Source: Devosia sp. (GTDB lineage: Bacteria > Pseudomonadota > Alphaproteobacteria > Rhizobiales > Devosiaceae). From it: a stretch of 64,000 nt of DNA. Below the pieces are notes generated by a model that was not told the origin of the DNA, did not search any database, and saw only the letters and a program-made list of their open reading frames with translations. Shown here piece after piece: positions 39,754 to 49,694 of this stretch (its first letter is position 1; each line of letters opens with the position of its first letter). The DNA lies in contig JADGNE010000017.1 in the NCBI GenBank assembly GCA_015234425.1, positions 213,667-277,666 of the forward strand, read 5' to 3'. The position numbers and the translations under genes were made by a program.

Positions 39754-40800
39754 TCACCCCATCGTTCGCCCGATCACCGACATCCAGTTGCCCAGTGCGA
39801 TCTTGCGCACCAGCTCTTCGCCAAACCCCTTGTCGAGCAGCGCCTGAAGCAATTTCTGCACCCCGGTAACATCCTTGATAGGCGCCGGCATCGTAGCTCC
39901 GTCAAAATCGCTGCCGAGAGCAACGCCGTCCTCGCCGAGCGCCTCGACGAGCGCCTCGACATGGCGCACCATCAGCTCGATTTCCATCTCCGGCTCCATC
40001 TTGCCGTCGGGGCGCAGGAAGCCGGTGGCATAGTTGAGCCCGACCACGCCGCCGCTCTCGCGAATGGCCGCCAGCTGCCAATCCATCAGGTTTCGTGTCG
40101 ACGGGCAGATGGCGTGGACATTGGAGTGCGTCGCCACCAGCGGCTTGGTCGACACTGCCGCCACATCGCGAAAACCAGCGGCATTGAGATGGCTGAGATC
40201 GATCATGATCCCCATGCGATCACAGATACGCACGAGTTCCTTGCCGGCATCGCTGAGCCCCGGCCCGATATCGGGCGAGCTGCCGTGGCGGAAAGGCACG
40301 CCGGTGCCAAAGGCATTGGCGCGGCTCCATGTGATTCCCAGCGAGCGGAAACCGGCCGCGTAGAGCACCTCGAGGGCATTGAAATCGGTGTCGATCGCCT
40401 CTGCGCCCTCGTGGTGATAAATCGCCGCCAGCTTGCCGGCGTCGATAGCCGCGTCGATTTCGGCAGCGTTGCGGCACACAGCCAGCGCGCCCTCGCGCTC
40501 CAGCCGGAACATCAGCGCCGCCATGGCATTGGTGCTGCGCTGGGCTTCGCCGATGTCGAGCTCGGGCGGCAGTCTGCCTTCCGAATTGGAGGGCGAGGCC
40601 GCCACGGCGCCGAGGCTGGTCTTCAGCGGCGGCGGGAACATGGCAAAGAAGCCACCCACCATTCCTGCCGCCTTGGCGCGCGGCAGGTCGATATGGGCTT
40701 CCGCCATGCCTTGGGTGAACAGCTCCACCTTGTTGGGGCGCGCGTCATCGATCAGACGCAGAAGCGTATCATTGTGGCCGTCGAAGAATGGAATGGTCAT
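39754..40800 (-). CDS. Membrane dipeptidase, peptidase family M19
   Basis: This 348-residue zinc dipeptidase-like protein has the metal ligands His and Asp in FFDGHNDTLLR, a Glu in YHHEGAEAID, His in VATHSNVHAICP and the LGSDFDGA motif. There is no signal peptide in the chosen reading (ATG 40800), so it is probably cytoplasmic, like many bacterial members that cleave L,D-dipeptides. The longer frame to 40905 is not supported. It is convergent with topA. Confidence 0.9.
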   Translation of the reverse strand: MTIPFFDGHNDTLLRLIDDARPNKVELFTQGMAEAHIDLPRAKAAGMVGGFFAMFPPPLKTSLGAVAASPSNSEGRLPPELDIGEAQRSTNAMAALMFRLEREGALAVCRNAAEIDAAIDAGKLAAIYHHEGAEAIDTDFNALEVLYAAGFRSLGITWSRANAFGTGVPFRHGSSPDIGPGLSDAGKELVRICDRMGIMIDLSHLNAAGFRDVAAVSTKPLVATHSNVHAICPSTRNLMDWQLAAIRESGGVVGLNYATGFLRPDGKMEPEMEIELMVRHVEALVEALGEDGVALGSDFDGATMPAPIKDVTGVQKLLQALLDKGFGEELVRKIALGNWMSVIGRTMG

Positions 40801-40943
40801 GGAATCGCCTGCGGTTGAGGCCAGCATTTCAACCCGCCCCCACGCGTCACCGCAAGTGCGTGCGCCCTTTGGTAACCTCAGGCAACGCTCTGCCGCTTGA
40901 GGCATTTGGCAAATGCCGGCCGATCACCTACATATCGCTCAAC

Positions 40944-43229
40944 ATGAAGAACAAAAAACCGATCAAACAAAAGAACACTTCTGGCCCCCGCCGGAGCGTT
41001 CAGCCGCGCGCCGATGCGCTCCCCACGCGTGAGCAGCTTCTTGAAGCGCTCGCCCAGGACGCTGACATCAAGGGCAAGCGCGACCTCGCCAAAGTGTTCG
41101 GCATTCGCGGCGACATGCGTCGCCCGTTCAAGGCGATGCTCGCCGAGCTCGAGGGCGATGGCGTCATCACGCGTACCCGCAAGGCGCTGCGACGCACCGC
41201 CGCCCTGCCCCATGTCACCGTGCTCGACATCCCGTCCGATGCCGATCCCGACGATCTGCATGCCTTCCCGGCCCAATGGAATGACGAGGAAGGCGAAAAG
41301 CCCCGCGTCGCCGTGATTGCTGGCCGCGATGCCCGCGTCGTGCCTGCCCCGGGCGATCGCATTCTAGCCCGCATCGATGCCGGCGACGGTGAAATCCCGG
41401 TCTATACCGCCAAGCCCATGAAGGTGCTCGACAAGCCACGTCGCGCCCATATCGGCATTGTGCGCATGGACAATGAGGGCGCCCGCCTGATCCCGATCGA
41501 TCGCAAACAGAAGGAAATGCGCATTCCGCTGGGCGATCTCGGCGACTCGAAAGACGGCGATCTCGTGGAAGTCGAGGTCAAGCTCTCCGGCCGCCTGATG
41601 ATTCCCCGCGCCAAGGTGACGAACGTCATCGGCAACCCTGCCTCTGAAGGCGCGGTGTCGATGATTGCCATCCACAATCTCGAAATTCCCTATGTCTTCC
41701 CCACCAGCGTCATTCGCGAGGCAGAGGAAGCCAAGGAAGCGAGCCTCAAGGGCCGCGAGGACTGGCGCGACCTGCCGCTGGTCACCATCGATCCTCCCGA
41801 TGCGAAGGACCATGACGACGCGGTCCATGCTGCGCCGGACAATGATGCGAACAATCCCGGTGGCTTCGTCGTCACCGTCGCCATAGCCGACGTCGCCGCC
41901 TATGTGACGCCGGGCTCGGCGCTCGACCGCGAAGCCTATGTGCGCGGTAATTCGGTCTACTTCCCGGACCGCGTCGTGCCCATGCTGCCCGAGCGCATTT
42001 CCAACGAGCTCTGTTCGCTCAAGGAAGGTGTGCCGCGTGCCGCACTTGCCGTGCGCATGGTGCTCAACGCCGATGGCCGCAAGGTCAGCCACAGCTTTCA
42101 CCGCATCCTGATGCGCTCGGCGGCCAAGCTGAGCTACCAGCAGGCGCAGGCCGCCATTGACGGCAATGCCGACGACAAGACCGGCCCGCTGCTGGAGCCG
42201 ATCCTGCGGCCCCTCTGGGACGCCTATGCGGCGATGGTCAAGGCGCGCGACAAGCGCGGCCCGCTCGATCTCGATCTGCCCGAACGCAAGATCATCCTCG
42301 ATGCCAAGGGCATGGTCGCTGACATTCGCATTCCCGAGCGGCTCGAAGCCCATCGCCTCATCGAAGAGATGATGATTGCGGCAAACGTGGCCGCCGCCGA
42401 GACACTCGAGCAAAAACGCACCCAGCTGCTCTATCGCGTTCACGACGAGCCATCGTCGGAAAAGCTGCAGTCGCTGCGCGACTTCCTCGGCAGCCTCGAT
42501 ATCGCGGTCAAGAAGTCGGACAGCGTCCGCGCCTCCGATTTCAATGGCATCCTGGCGCAGGCGCGCAAGGCCGGCAATGTCGAGCAGGTCAGCGAAATGG
42601 TCCTTCGTAGCCAGGCCCAGGCGGAATATGCGCCGGAGAATTACGGCCACTTCGGTCTCAATCTCGACCGCTATGCCCACTTCACCTCGCCGATCCGCCG
42701 CTATTCCGATCTCATCGTCCATCGCGGCCTGATCCGGGCGCTCGGCTTGGGCGACGACGGACTGACCGATCAGGAATCACTCAAGCTCGCCGGTATCGGT
42801 CAGCACCTCTCGGCCACCGAACGTCGCGCCATGCTCGCCGAGCGGGAAACGTCGGACCGCCTTCTCGCGCAGTTCCTGGCCCAGAGAATCGGCGCCAAGT
42901 TCGAGGGGCGCGTCTCGGGTGTCACCCGTTCGGGTCTGTTCATCCGCCTGCTCGAAACCGGCGCGGACGGCTTCATTCCCGCCTCGACGCTCGGCCAGGA
43001 CTACTACCGCTATGTCGAAGAGCGTCAGGCGATGATCGGAGAGCGGACCGGGGAGACCTTCACCCTGGGGGACCGCGTCACTGTCCGTCTTCTCGAAGCG
43101 GCGCCGGTCGCCGGCGCGTTGCGCTTTGAACTTCTGTCCGAAGGTGTCCGCGGCAATCCGCCCTCTGGTAGACGGACACATAAAGGACGATCTAACAGCT
43201 TCGGGCCCAAGTCCCGAAGGAAGAGGTAG
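40944..43229 (+). CDS. rnr: Ribonuclease R
   Basis: This 761-residue 3'-5' exoribonuclease degrades structured RNA. It has an N-terminal helix-turn-helix domain with basic leader (about 1-80), cold-shock-like domains, the RNB catalytic domain with DPPDAKDHDDAV (metal-binding Asp residues) and YAHFTSPIRRYSDLIVHR, then an S1 domain (GVTRSGLFIRLLETGADGF) and a basic tail. ATG 40944 has no clear Shine-Dalgarno but gives the standard N-terminal length. It is followed four bases after its stop by a DUF983 gene. Confidence 0.96.
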   Translation: MKNKKPIKQKNTSGPRRSVQPRADALPTREQLLEALAQDADIKGKRDLAKVFGIRGDMRRPFKAMLAELEGDGVITRTRKALRRTAALPHVTVLDIPSDADPDDLHAFPAQWNDEEGEKPRVAVIAGRDARVVPAPGDRILARIDAGDGEIPVYTAKPMKVLDKPRRAHIGIVRMDNEGARLIPIDRKQKEMRIPLGDLGDSKDGDLVEVEVKLSGRLMIPRAKVTNVIGNPASEGAVSMIAIHNLEIPYVFPTSVIREAEEAKEASLKGREDWRDLPLVTIDPPDAKDHDDAVHAAPDNDANNPGGFVVTVAIADVAAYVTPGSALDREAYVRGNSVYFPDRVVPMLPERISNELCSLKEGVPRAALAVRMVLNADGRKVSHSFHRILMRSAAKLSYQQAQAAIDGNADDKTGPLLEPILRPLWDAYAAMVKARDKRGPLDLDLPERKIILDAKGMVADIRIPERLEAHRLIEEMMIAANVAAAETLEQKRTQLLYRVHDEPSSEKLQSLRDFLGSLDIAVKKSDSVRASDFNGILAQARKAGNVEQVSEMVLRSQAQAEYAPENYGHFGLNLDRYAHFTSPIRRYSDLIVHRGLIRALGLGDDGLTDQESLKLAGIGQHLSATERRAMLAERETSDRLLAQFLAQRIGAKFEGRVSGVTRSGLFIRLLETGADGFIPASTLGQDYYRYVEERQAMIGERTGETFTLGDRVTVRLLEAAPVAGALRFELLSEGVRGNPPSGRRTHKGRSNSFGPKSRRKR

Positions 43230-43233
43230 CGCC

Positions 43234-43641
43234 ATGACCGAGCAGACATCAACTGTTCTCAACGCCCCTGAAGAGCGCCTTGTCGGCCAGTCGATCTGGC
43301 GCGGCACGCTCTGTCGTTGTCCGCATTGCGGCAAGGGCAAGATGTTCCGGAAGTATCTCAAGGTTGCCGACGAGTGCGCGACCTGCGGCGAAGAGTTGAA
43401 ATATCACCGCGCCGATGACTTCCCGCCCTACATCGCCATCACCATCGTGGGCCACATCATCATCTTCCTGATGATGCACATGGATATGGAGTATCAGGTC
43501 AGCCCGTTCTTCTACCTGGTCACCATGATTCCGCTGTCCATCATCCTGTCGCTGGCCCTGCTGCCCCCCATCAAGGGCGCGATCGTCGGCTGGCAGTGGG
43601 CAAGCCGCATGTATGGTTTCGGCGCCGTCCGCAACGACTGA
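43234..43641 (+). CDS. DUF983-family membrane protein with zinc ribbon
   Basis: This 135-residue protein has two CxxC pairs near the N-terminus (CPHCGKGKMF and CATCGEELKYH), which could bind zinc. Two membrane segments follow at about 62-82 and 92-114. DUF983 proteins often sit near rnr or cytochrome oxidase genes; the role is unknown. GAGG stands seven bases before the ATG. Confidence 0.9.
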   Translation: MTEQTSTVLNAPEERLVGQSIWRGTLCRCPHCGKGKMFRKYLKVADECATCGEELKYHRADDFPPYIAITIVGHIIIFLMMHMDMEYQVSPFFYLVTMIPLSIILSLALLPPIKGAIVGWQWASRMYGFGAVRND

Positions 43642-43663
43642 CGCCCTCAAAACCCACCCAATC

Positions 43664-43702
43664 AAAACGGCCTTCCGACGCTCGCTGGAGGGCCGTTTTC
43701 TT
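43664..43702. terminator. Bidirectional terminator between two convergent genes
   Basis: AAAACGGCC (43664-43672) pairs with GGCCGTTTT (43691-43699), with an extra inner TCC/GGA pairing. It serves the DUF983 gene on the plus strand and probably the convergent gene as well. Confidence 0.82.
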
Positions 43703-43723
43703 ATGGAACACCCTTCCCCGCGC

Positions 43724-44140
43724 TCAGGCGAACTTCGAGCCACCCCGGGCCGTCACAAGCCCCTTGGGCCGGAAGCGCAGCGCCGACCAGGCATCGTCCA
43801 GCGCCACCTGGCGTACCGGGCGCAAGCCGGCCGCCTCGAGCGCCGCCCAGCCGGTGTCCCGCGTCAGCCCGATGGCCTTTCCTGCCGCGCCCTTGCGATA
43901 GCAGGCCCACAGCAGCCCGTCGGGCGGCAGCTCCTTCAGGATCCGTGGAATCATGGTTTCCACCTCCGCTTCGGAGGCAAAACAGGCGATCACCCCATCA
44001 TAGTAAGCGTCGCCATGCACCAGCTCCACCTCGGCGCCGGCTGTCAATTCCTCGGCAATTGACTGAGGCACATTGATAAGCCAGAGCTTGGTGCCCGATG
44101 CGATCTGCAGTTTGTGGAGCAATTCAGTCGGTGCGGCCAT
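43724..44140 (-). CDS. DUF3052-like protein
   Basis: This 138-residue soluble protein resembles DUF3052 members: it has [15 protein letters not shown], the text [15 protein letters not shown], and a C-terminal [15 protein letters not shown]. The function is unknown. It diverges from rpmG with a 121-base intergenic region. Confidence 0.7.
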   Translation of the reverse strand: MAAPTELLHKLQIASGTKLWLINVPQSIAEELTAGAEVELVHGDAYYDGVIACFASEAEVETMIPRILKELPPDGLLWACYRKGAAGKAIGLTRDTGWAALEAAGLRPVRQVALDDAWSALRFRPKGLVTARGGSKFA

Positions 44141-44169
44141 TTCCCGTTCCTCCGGACAACGCTATTGTC

Positions 44170-44197
44170 TTGACAACTGGTGGCAAATCCGTAGGTT
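44170..44197 (+). promoter_or_regulatory. Probable sigma-70-type promoter of rpmG
   Basis: CTTGACA gives a full -35 box (TTGACA 44170-44175); TAGGTT (44192-44197) after 16 bases is the likely -10. It lies 65 bases before the rpmG ATG and fits the alphaproteobacterial housekeeping pattern. Confidence 0.5.
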
Positions 44198-44261
44198 GCG
44201 GCCAAATTCCAGCGCTGCCCCGGCTCGCGGCGCTTTTCGTTTTTGTGAAGGACCGCGAACT

Positions 44262-44429
44262 ATGGCAAAAGCCGCCACCATCAAGATCAAGCTCGTGTCG
44301 ACTGCCGATACCGGCTTCTTCTACGTGACCAAGAAGAACGCTCGCACCCAGACTGAAAAGCTGGCGTTCAAGAAGTACGACCCCGTCGTCCGCAAGCACG
44401 TCGAATTCAAGGAAGCCAAGATCAAGTAA
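44262..44429 (+). CDS. rpmG: 50S ribosomal protein L33
   Basis: This 55-residue L33 begins [20 protein letters not shown] and ends in [13 protein letters not shown]. The zinc-binding Cys residues of the other L33 form are absent (the Cys-minus type), as usual for alphaproteobacteria. It is a single gene with its own promoter and terminator. Confidence 0.97.
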   Translation: MAKAATIKIKLVSTADTGFFYVTKKNARTQTEKLAFKKYDPVVRKHVEFKEAKIK

Positions 44430-44450
44430 TCTTGCTTTTCCAGCAATAGC

Positions 44451-44487
44451 GAAAAGGCCCTGCAAGCGATTGCGGGGCCTTTTCGTA
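44451..44487 (+). terminator. Intrinsic terminator of rpmG
   Basis: GAAAAGGCCC (44451-44460) pairs with GGGCCTTTTC (44475-44484) with an inner TGCA/TTGC pairing. It lies 21 bases past the rpmG stop. Confidence 0.8.
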
Positions 44488-44574
44488 TGCGTCAACCAAT
44501 TTCGCTTCCGGCGCTGCTCAATGCTAACAGTCTGCTAGCAACAGAGCACATTGATGTCACATTTGGAGGGCAAA

Positions 44575-44764
44575 GGTGGCTGGTCCGGAGCAGCACTTCT
44601 AAGAGGCCACTCTCGCTGCTTCCGGACCAACCGCCCTACGGGAACCCAGGCGTTGCGGCGGACCTGAGTAAAGCCGTAGGGAACTGTCGCAGCTGGAAAT
44701 TTTCCCGCGCTGCCGTCTGAAACGACCCTACGCTCGCAGGCTGGAAACGCAAGGAATTCCAGCC
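44575..44764. other. Hairpin-rich intergenic stretch between rpmG and pleD
   Basis: The 357-base gap 44430-44786 contains no convincing gene. Past the rpmG terminator it has three clear inverted repeats: TGGTCCGGAGCAGC (44581-44594) with GCTGCTTCCGGACCA (44615-44629), extendable outward to 44575 and 44635; CCCTACGG (44634-44641) with CCGTAGGG (44674-44681), enclosing CAGG/CCTG; and GGCTGGAA (44739-44746) with TTCCAGCC (44757-44764). The density of stems suggests a structured RNA on one strand, or a palindromic repeat array. Confidence 0.4.
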
Positions 44765-44786
44765 AACGCCCGTCAGCAACCGTTTG

Positions 44787-46190
<1,404 letters not shown>

Positions 46191-46277
46191 GCTTCTTCCC
46201 CCAAAGCAAGCGGACAGCGGAGCATCCATCTGACGCCACCACCATCAAGCAGAAACCTGTACGTAGAAGTCGCTAGT

Positions 46278-46649
46278 TCAGGCTGGGCCAATGTAGTCAG
46301 CAATAGTTTCCAGAAAGTGTGGCACCGAGATCGGTTTGGATATGTAACCCTCGCAGCCACCTTGGAGAATCCGCTCCTCGTCACCTTTCATCGCGAACGC
46401 TGTCACGGCAATGATCGGGATATGGGAGAGCTGGTCATCATCCTTGAGCCACTTGGTCACCACCAAGCCTGACACTTCCGGCAGTTGGATGTCCATGAGA
46501 ATCAGGTCGGGCATGTGCGCGCGCGCCAGTTCGAGAGCTTCCATCCCGCTCCGGGTCTGAATGACACGGTAACCGCGCGATTCGAGCAGATCGTTGAAGA
46601 GCTTCATGTTGAGCTCGTTGTCTTCCACGATCATGACTGTCTTGGGCAT
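46278..46649 (-). CDS. divK: DivK, single-domain response regulator
   Basis: This 123-residue receiver domain has no output domain. Conserved acidic pocket residues lie in [11 protein letters not shown], phospho-Asp in [13 protein letters not shown], Thr in [12 protein letters not shown] and Lys in GYISKPISV. In Caulobacter DivK signals through DivJ, PleC and DivL to control CtrA. It starts at ATG 46649 with GAGGA upstream and is followed 87 bases later by pleD. Confidence 0.95.
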   Translation of the reverse strand: MPKTVMIVEDNELNMKLFNDLLESRGYRVIQTRSGMEALELARAHMPDLILMDIQLPEVSGLVVTKWLKDDDQLSHIPIIAVTAFAMKGDEERILQGGCEGYISKPISVPHFLETIADYIGPA

Positions 46650-46780
46650 TCTTCCTCGCTTACGTGGTTGCAGCCTCGGTTGGCTGGCTTCAGCTGAGAG
46701 CTTTTCCGGTGCCCGGAAACGCAGCGCCCTTTCACTTCCCCGCATATGTGGGATAGCATGCAACGGTTACAAAACATCAA

Positions 46781-47071
46781 ATGAGCCTCAACTTGTCCGC
46801 GTCCAGCACACTGGCCTCCGACGTCTCGGCACTGGCGGATGCCTGCCTGGGCTATCTCGCCGAACATCCAGACGAACTCCTGGCCTTCATGCAGCAGGTC
46901 GGCTTCGACCCGGAGAGCCTGCGCGCGTCAATCGGCTCGGCACGCCTCAAGACCGGGCTGCTGGACTATTTTGCCGCCAATGAGCCCTTATTGCTCGCCC
47001 TTTGTGCCAATTCCGGAACCACCCCGGAAGCTTTTATGCGCGTGTGGTACAAGCTCAATCCCGCGGGGTGA
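46781..47071 (+). CDS. DUF3572-family protein
   Basis: This 96-residue helical protein fits DUF3572: ALADACLGYLAEHPDELLAF, then GFDPESLRAS and the end of LLLALCANSG and VWYKLNPAG. The family is small and its function unknown. It starts divergently from divK and ends 10 bases before dinB, a pairing common in rhizobia, so both are probably one transcript. Confidence 0.85.
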   Translation: MSLNLSASSTLASDVSALADACLGYLAEHPDELLAFMQQVGFDPESLRASIGSARLKTGLLDYFAANEPLLLALCANSGTTPEAFMRVWYKLNPAG

Positions 47072-47081
47072 TTGAAAGACC

Positions 47082-48401
47082 ATGGCCTGGCTATGTCGCG
47101 ACTGCCTGACGACCGGGTCCAGCGCCGTGGAGCCGCGTCGCTGCACTGCCTGCGGGTCGCCGCGTTTGCGCGCGCATGACGAGCTCTTCGACCTCTCCAT
47201 TGCCCATGTCGACTGCGACGCCTTCTACGCTTCGGTGGAAAAGCGAGACGACCCCAGTCTGCGCGACAAGCCGCTGATCATCGGTGGTGGCGTGCGCGGC
47301 GTTGTTTCGACCTGCTGCTATATCGCCCGGCAGAATGGCGTGCGCTCGGCGATGCCGATGTTCAAAGCGCGCGAGCTGTGCCCGGATGCGGTCATCATCA
47401 AGCCCAACATGGCGAAATATGTCGAGGTCAGCCGCCATATCCGGCGCCACATGGACATGCTGACGCCGCTGGTGGAACCGCTGTCCATCGATGAAGCGTT
47501 CCTTGATCTCTCCGGGACGCAAACTCTCCACAAGGCGCCCCCGGCAGTCGTATTGGCGCGGTTTGCCCGCACTATCGCAGAGGAGGTCGGCGTCACGATC
47601 TCTGTCGGGCTCAGCCACAACAAATTCCTCGCCAAGGTCGCTTCGGACCTCGACAAGCCCCGCGGCTTTGCGGTTATCGGAGCGGCCGAAACGCTCTCCT
47701 TTCTGGCACCCAAACCGATCAGTCTCATCTTTGGCGTCGGCAAGGTGTTCGCTGAGACGCTTCGCAAGGATGGCTACCACACGATCGGTCAGCTCCAGGA
47801 GGCTGACCCGGTCCATCTGATGCGGCGCTATGGCGAGACCGGTGCACGCCTTGCGCGTCTGTCGCGCGGAGAGGATGCGCGCCGTGTCTCGACCGATGGC
47901 GAGATGAAGACCATCTCCTCGGAGACCACTTTCAACACCGACATTGCCACGCTCGAGGACTTGTCCACAGAACTGCTGAATGTCACCGAGAGACTGTCCG
48001 AGCGGCTCAAGGCCAAGGGCGTCGTCGGAGACACGGTCACACTTAAACTCAAAACCACCGGTTTCCGGTTGCGGACTCGCGCACGACACCTGATTATGCC
48101 GACGCAGCTTGCAAATGTCCTTTACGAGGCTGGGCTCAGCCTTCTGCAGCGTGAGGTGGACGGTACGTCATTCCGGCTGATCGGAATTGGCGTCTCCGGA
48201 ATTGAGGCCGCCGATGGTTCTGACCCGGCGGATCTGCTGGAGCCAATGGTGGCGCGCAAGGCGGCGGCGGAACGGGCAATGGACCGTGTCCGGACCCGCT
48301 TCGGGCGCACTGCCGTCATACGTGGCAAGCTTTACAAATCCCGGCCCGACGCCGTGTCGGCGCCTCCGCAGCAAGACGACCTAGAAGGCAAGACCAAATG
48401 A
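47082..48401 (+). CDS. dinB: DNA polymerase IV with N-terminal zinc ribbon
   Basis: This 439-residue Y-family translesion polymerase has catalytic acidic residues in HVDCDAFYASVEKRDDP and SIDEAFLDLSG, then the HhH region (PISLIFGVGKVFAETL) and the little-finger domain. The first 35 residues form a likely zinc ribbon with two CxxC pairs (CRDC and CTAC), an addition seen in alphaproteobacterial DinB. A beta-clamp-binding tail is not obvious. It overlaps the RidA gene start by four bases. Confidence 0.95.
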   Translation: MAWLCRDCLTTGSSAVEPRRCTACGSPRLRAHDELFDLSIAHVDCDAFYASVEKRDDPSLRDKPLIIGGGVRGVVSTCCYIARQNGVRSAMPMFKARELCPDAVIIKPNMAKYVEVSRHIRRHMDMLTPLVEPLSIDEAFLDLSGTQTLHKAPPAVVLARFARTIAEEVGVTISVGLSHNKFLAKVASDLDKPRGFAVIGAAETLSFLAPKPISLIFGVGKVFAETLRKDGYHTIGQLQEADPVHLMRRYGETGARLARLSRGEDARRVSTDGEMKTISSETTFNTDIATLEDLSTELLNVTERLSERLKAKGVVGDTVTLKLKTTGFRLRTRARHLIMPTQLANVLYEAGLSLLQREVDGTSFRLIGIGVSGIEAADGSDPADLLEPMVARKAAAERAMDRVRTRFGRTAVIRGKLYKSRPDAVSAPPQQDDLEGKTK

Positions 48402-48856
48402 CCGACCCGATCGAGAAACTTCGCGAGTACGGCTACGAACTCCCTGCCCCCAAGGCTCCCGTGGCCAGCTACGTTCCGGTCACCCGGAGCGGCAATCTCC
48501 TTTACGTGTCGGGGCAGATTTCAAGCAGCGACAGCGGCGTTGTTCAGGGCCGGCTCGGTGATACCATGAACGTCGTTCAAGGGGGCAATGCCGCCGAACT
48601 GGCTGCGATCAATGTGCTTTCCCAGGTCGTGCACATGGGCGGCATTCCGCTGCATGAGGTCAAAAAGGTGCTCAAGCTCACAGTTCTCGTGGCGTCGACG
48701 CCCGAGTTCAACGAGCAGCATCTCGTGGCCAATGGCGCATCCAATCTCATCGTCGGCATCTTGGGTGACAAGGGAAAGCATGCCCGGGCAGCCTTTGGCG
48801 TAGCCTCCCTGCCTCTCGGCGCTGCAGTCGAAATCGAAGCGATCTTCGAGGTCTAA
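48398..48856 (+). CDS. RidA-family protein
   Basis: This 152-residue protein is of the RidA/YjgF family, whose members remove reactive enamine or imine intermediates. The family text includes VTRSGNLLYVSGQIS, NVVQGGNAAELAAINVLSQV and the C-terminal ARAAFGVASLPLGAAVEIEAIFEV. The key Arg of true RidA is present (ARAAFG). It is of the longer subfamily of about 150 residues, for which the substrate is less clear. Its ATG overlaps the dinB stop. Confidence 0.92.
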   Translation: MTDPIEKLREYGYELPAPKAPVASYVPVTRSGNLLYVSGQISSSDSGVVQGRLGDTMNVVQGGNAAELAAINVLSQVVHMGGIPLHEVKKVLKLTVLVASTPEFNEQHLVANGASNLIVGILGDKGKHARAAFGVASLPLGAAVEIEAIFEV

Positions 48857-48932
48857 GCTTTTAGAGGGCGCTCGGACACGGCGTGAAACCGTGTCATCCG
48901 AGCGCCTTCCACTCATCCAACCCGGGCCCGCC

Positions 48933-49694
48933 ATGATCGCTCAGCTTTTCCCACGCCCCGTCGCGCATCGCGGGCTGCATGACCGCGCCGCCGGCATCAT
49001 CGAGAATAGCGCAAGCGCGTTTGCAGCGGCGATTGCGGGCAATTTTGCGATTGAATGCGACCTGCAGCTGACCAGCGACAGCCATGCAGTCGTGTTCCAC
49101 GATGAAAAGCTGGATCGGCTCACCGGAGAATCGGGCCTCGTCAGCGATCGCCGCGTCGCCGAGATGACGGACATCGCGCTGCTCGACAGCGCGGCGAGCG
49201 ATCGGCCACAGCCCCTTGCCGCGTTCCTCGATCAGATCGGCGGCCGGACAATGCTGCAGATCGAGCTCAAGCATCAGCCCAGCGCCGAGGCGACGCGTCA
49301 GCTCGCCAAAGTCGCCGCCACGGCGCTCAGCACTTACACTGGACCGGTCACGGTGGAATCCTTTGATCCTCGCCTGATCACGCTGATCCGGGAGTTCGGC
49401 TTTTCCGGTCCGCGCGGCATCATCACCTATGACTATGAGAGCGAGGATTATCCCCCCGGGATCTCCGAGGACGAGCGCTACATCCTTCGCCATCTGCTGC
49501 ATTGGCACGAAACGCAGTTTGACTTCATTTCGTGCGACAAGGCTGCGCTCACCCTGCCCGCGATCACGTTCTGGCGTGCGCTCGGCAAGCCGGTAACTGC
49601 CTGGACGATCAGATCCAAGGTTGAAGCGGAGGCGGCGCGACCCTACATCGATCAGATCGTCTTTGAAGGGTTTGACCCGGACAGTGCCTCCTAG
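48933..49694 (+). CDS. Glycerophosphodiester phosphodiesterase
   Basis: This 253-residue TIM-barrel enzyme, a probable GDPD, frees glycerol 3-phosphate from phospholipid head-group diesters. Catalytic His in VAHRGLHDRAAGIIENS, Glu-Asp in IECDLQLTSD and the following His in VFHDEKLDRLT are all present. It has no signal peptide and is probably cytoplasmic. The next gene starts inside its last codons. Confidence 0.92.
   Translation: MIAQLFPRPVAHRGLHDRAAGIIENSASAFAAAIAGNFAIECDLQLTSDSHAVVFHDEKLDRLTGESGLVSDRRVAEMTDIALLDSAASDRPQPLAAFLDQIGGRTMLQIELKHQPSAEATRQLAKVAATALSTYTGPVTVESFDPRLITLIREFGFSGPRGIITYDYESEDYPPGISEDERYILRHLLHWHETQFDFISCDKAALTLPAITFWRALGKPVTAWTIRSKVEAEAARPYIDQIVFEGFDPDSAS

Noticed and set aside
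44575-44635. SRP RNA (ffs) in the hairpin region
   Set aside because: The minus strand has GGTCCGGAAGCAGCG, which resembles the SRP loop, but lacks the GGAAGGAAGCAG core and the matching opposite side.
44487-44720. 77-codon plus-strand ORF after rpmG
   Set aside because: It lies over the hairpin cluster, has no Shine-Dalgarno and no protein-like pattern.
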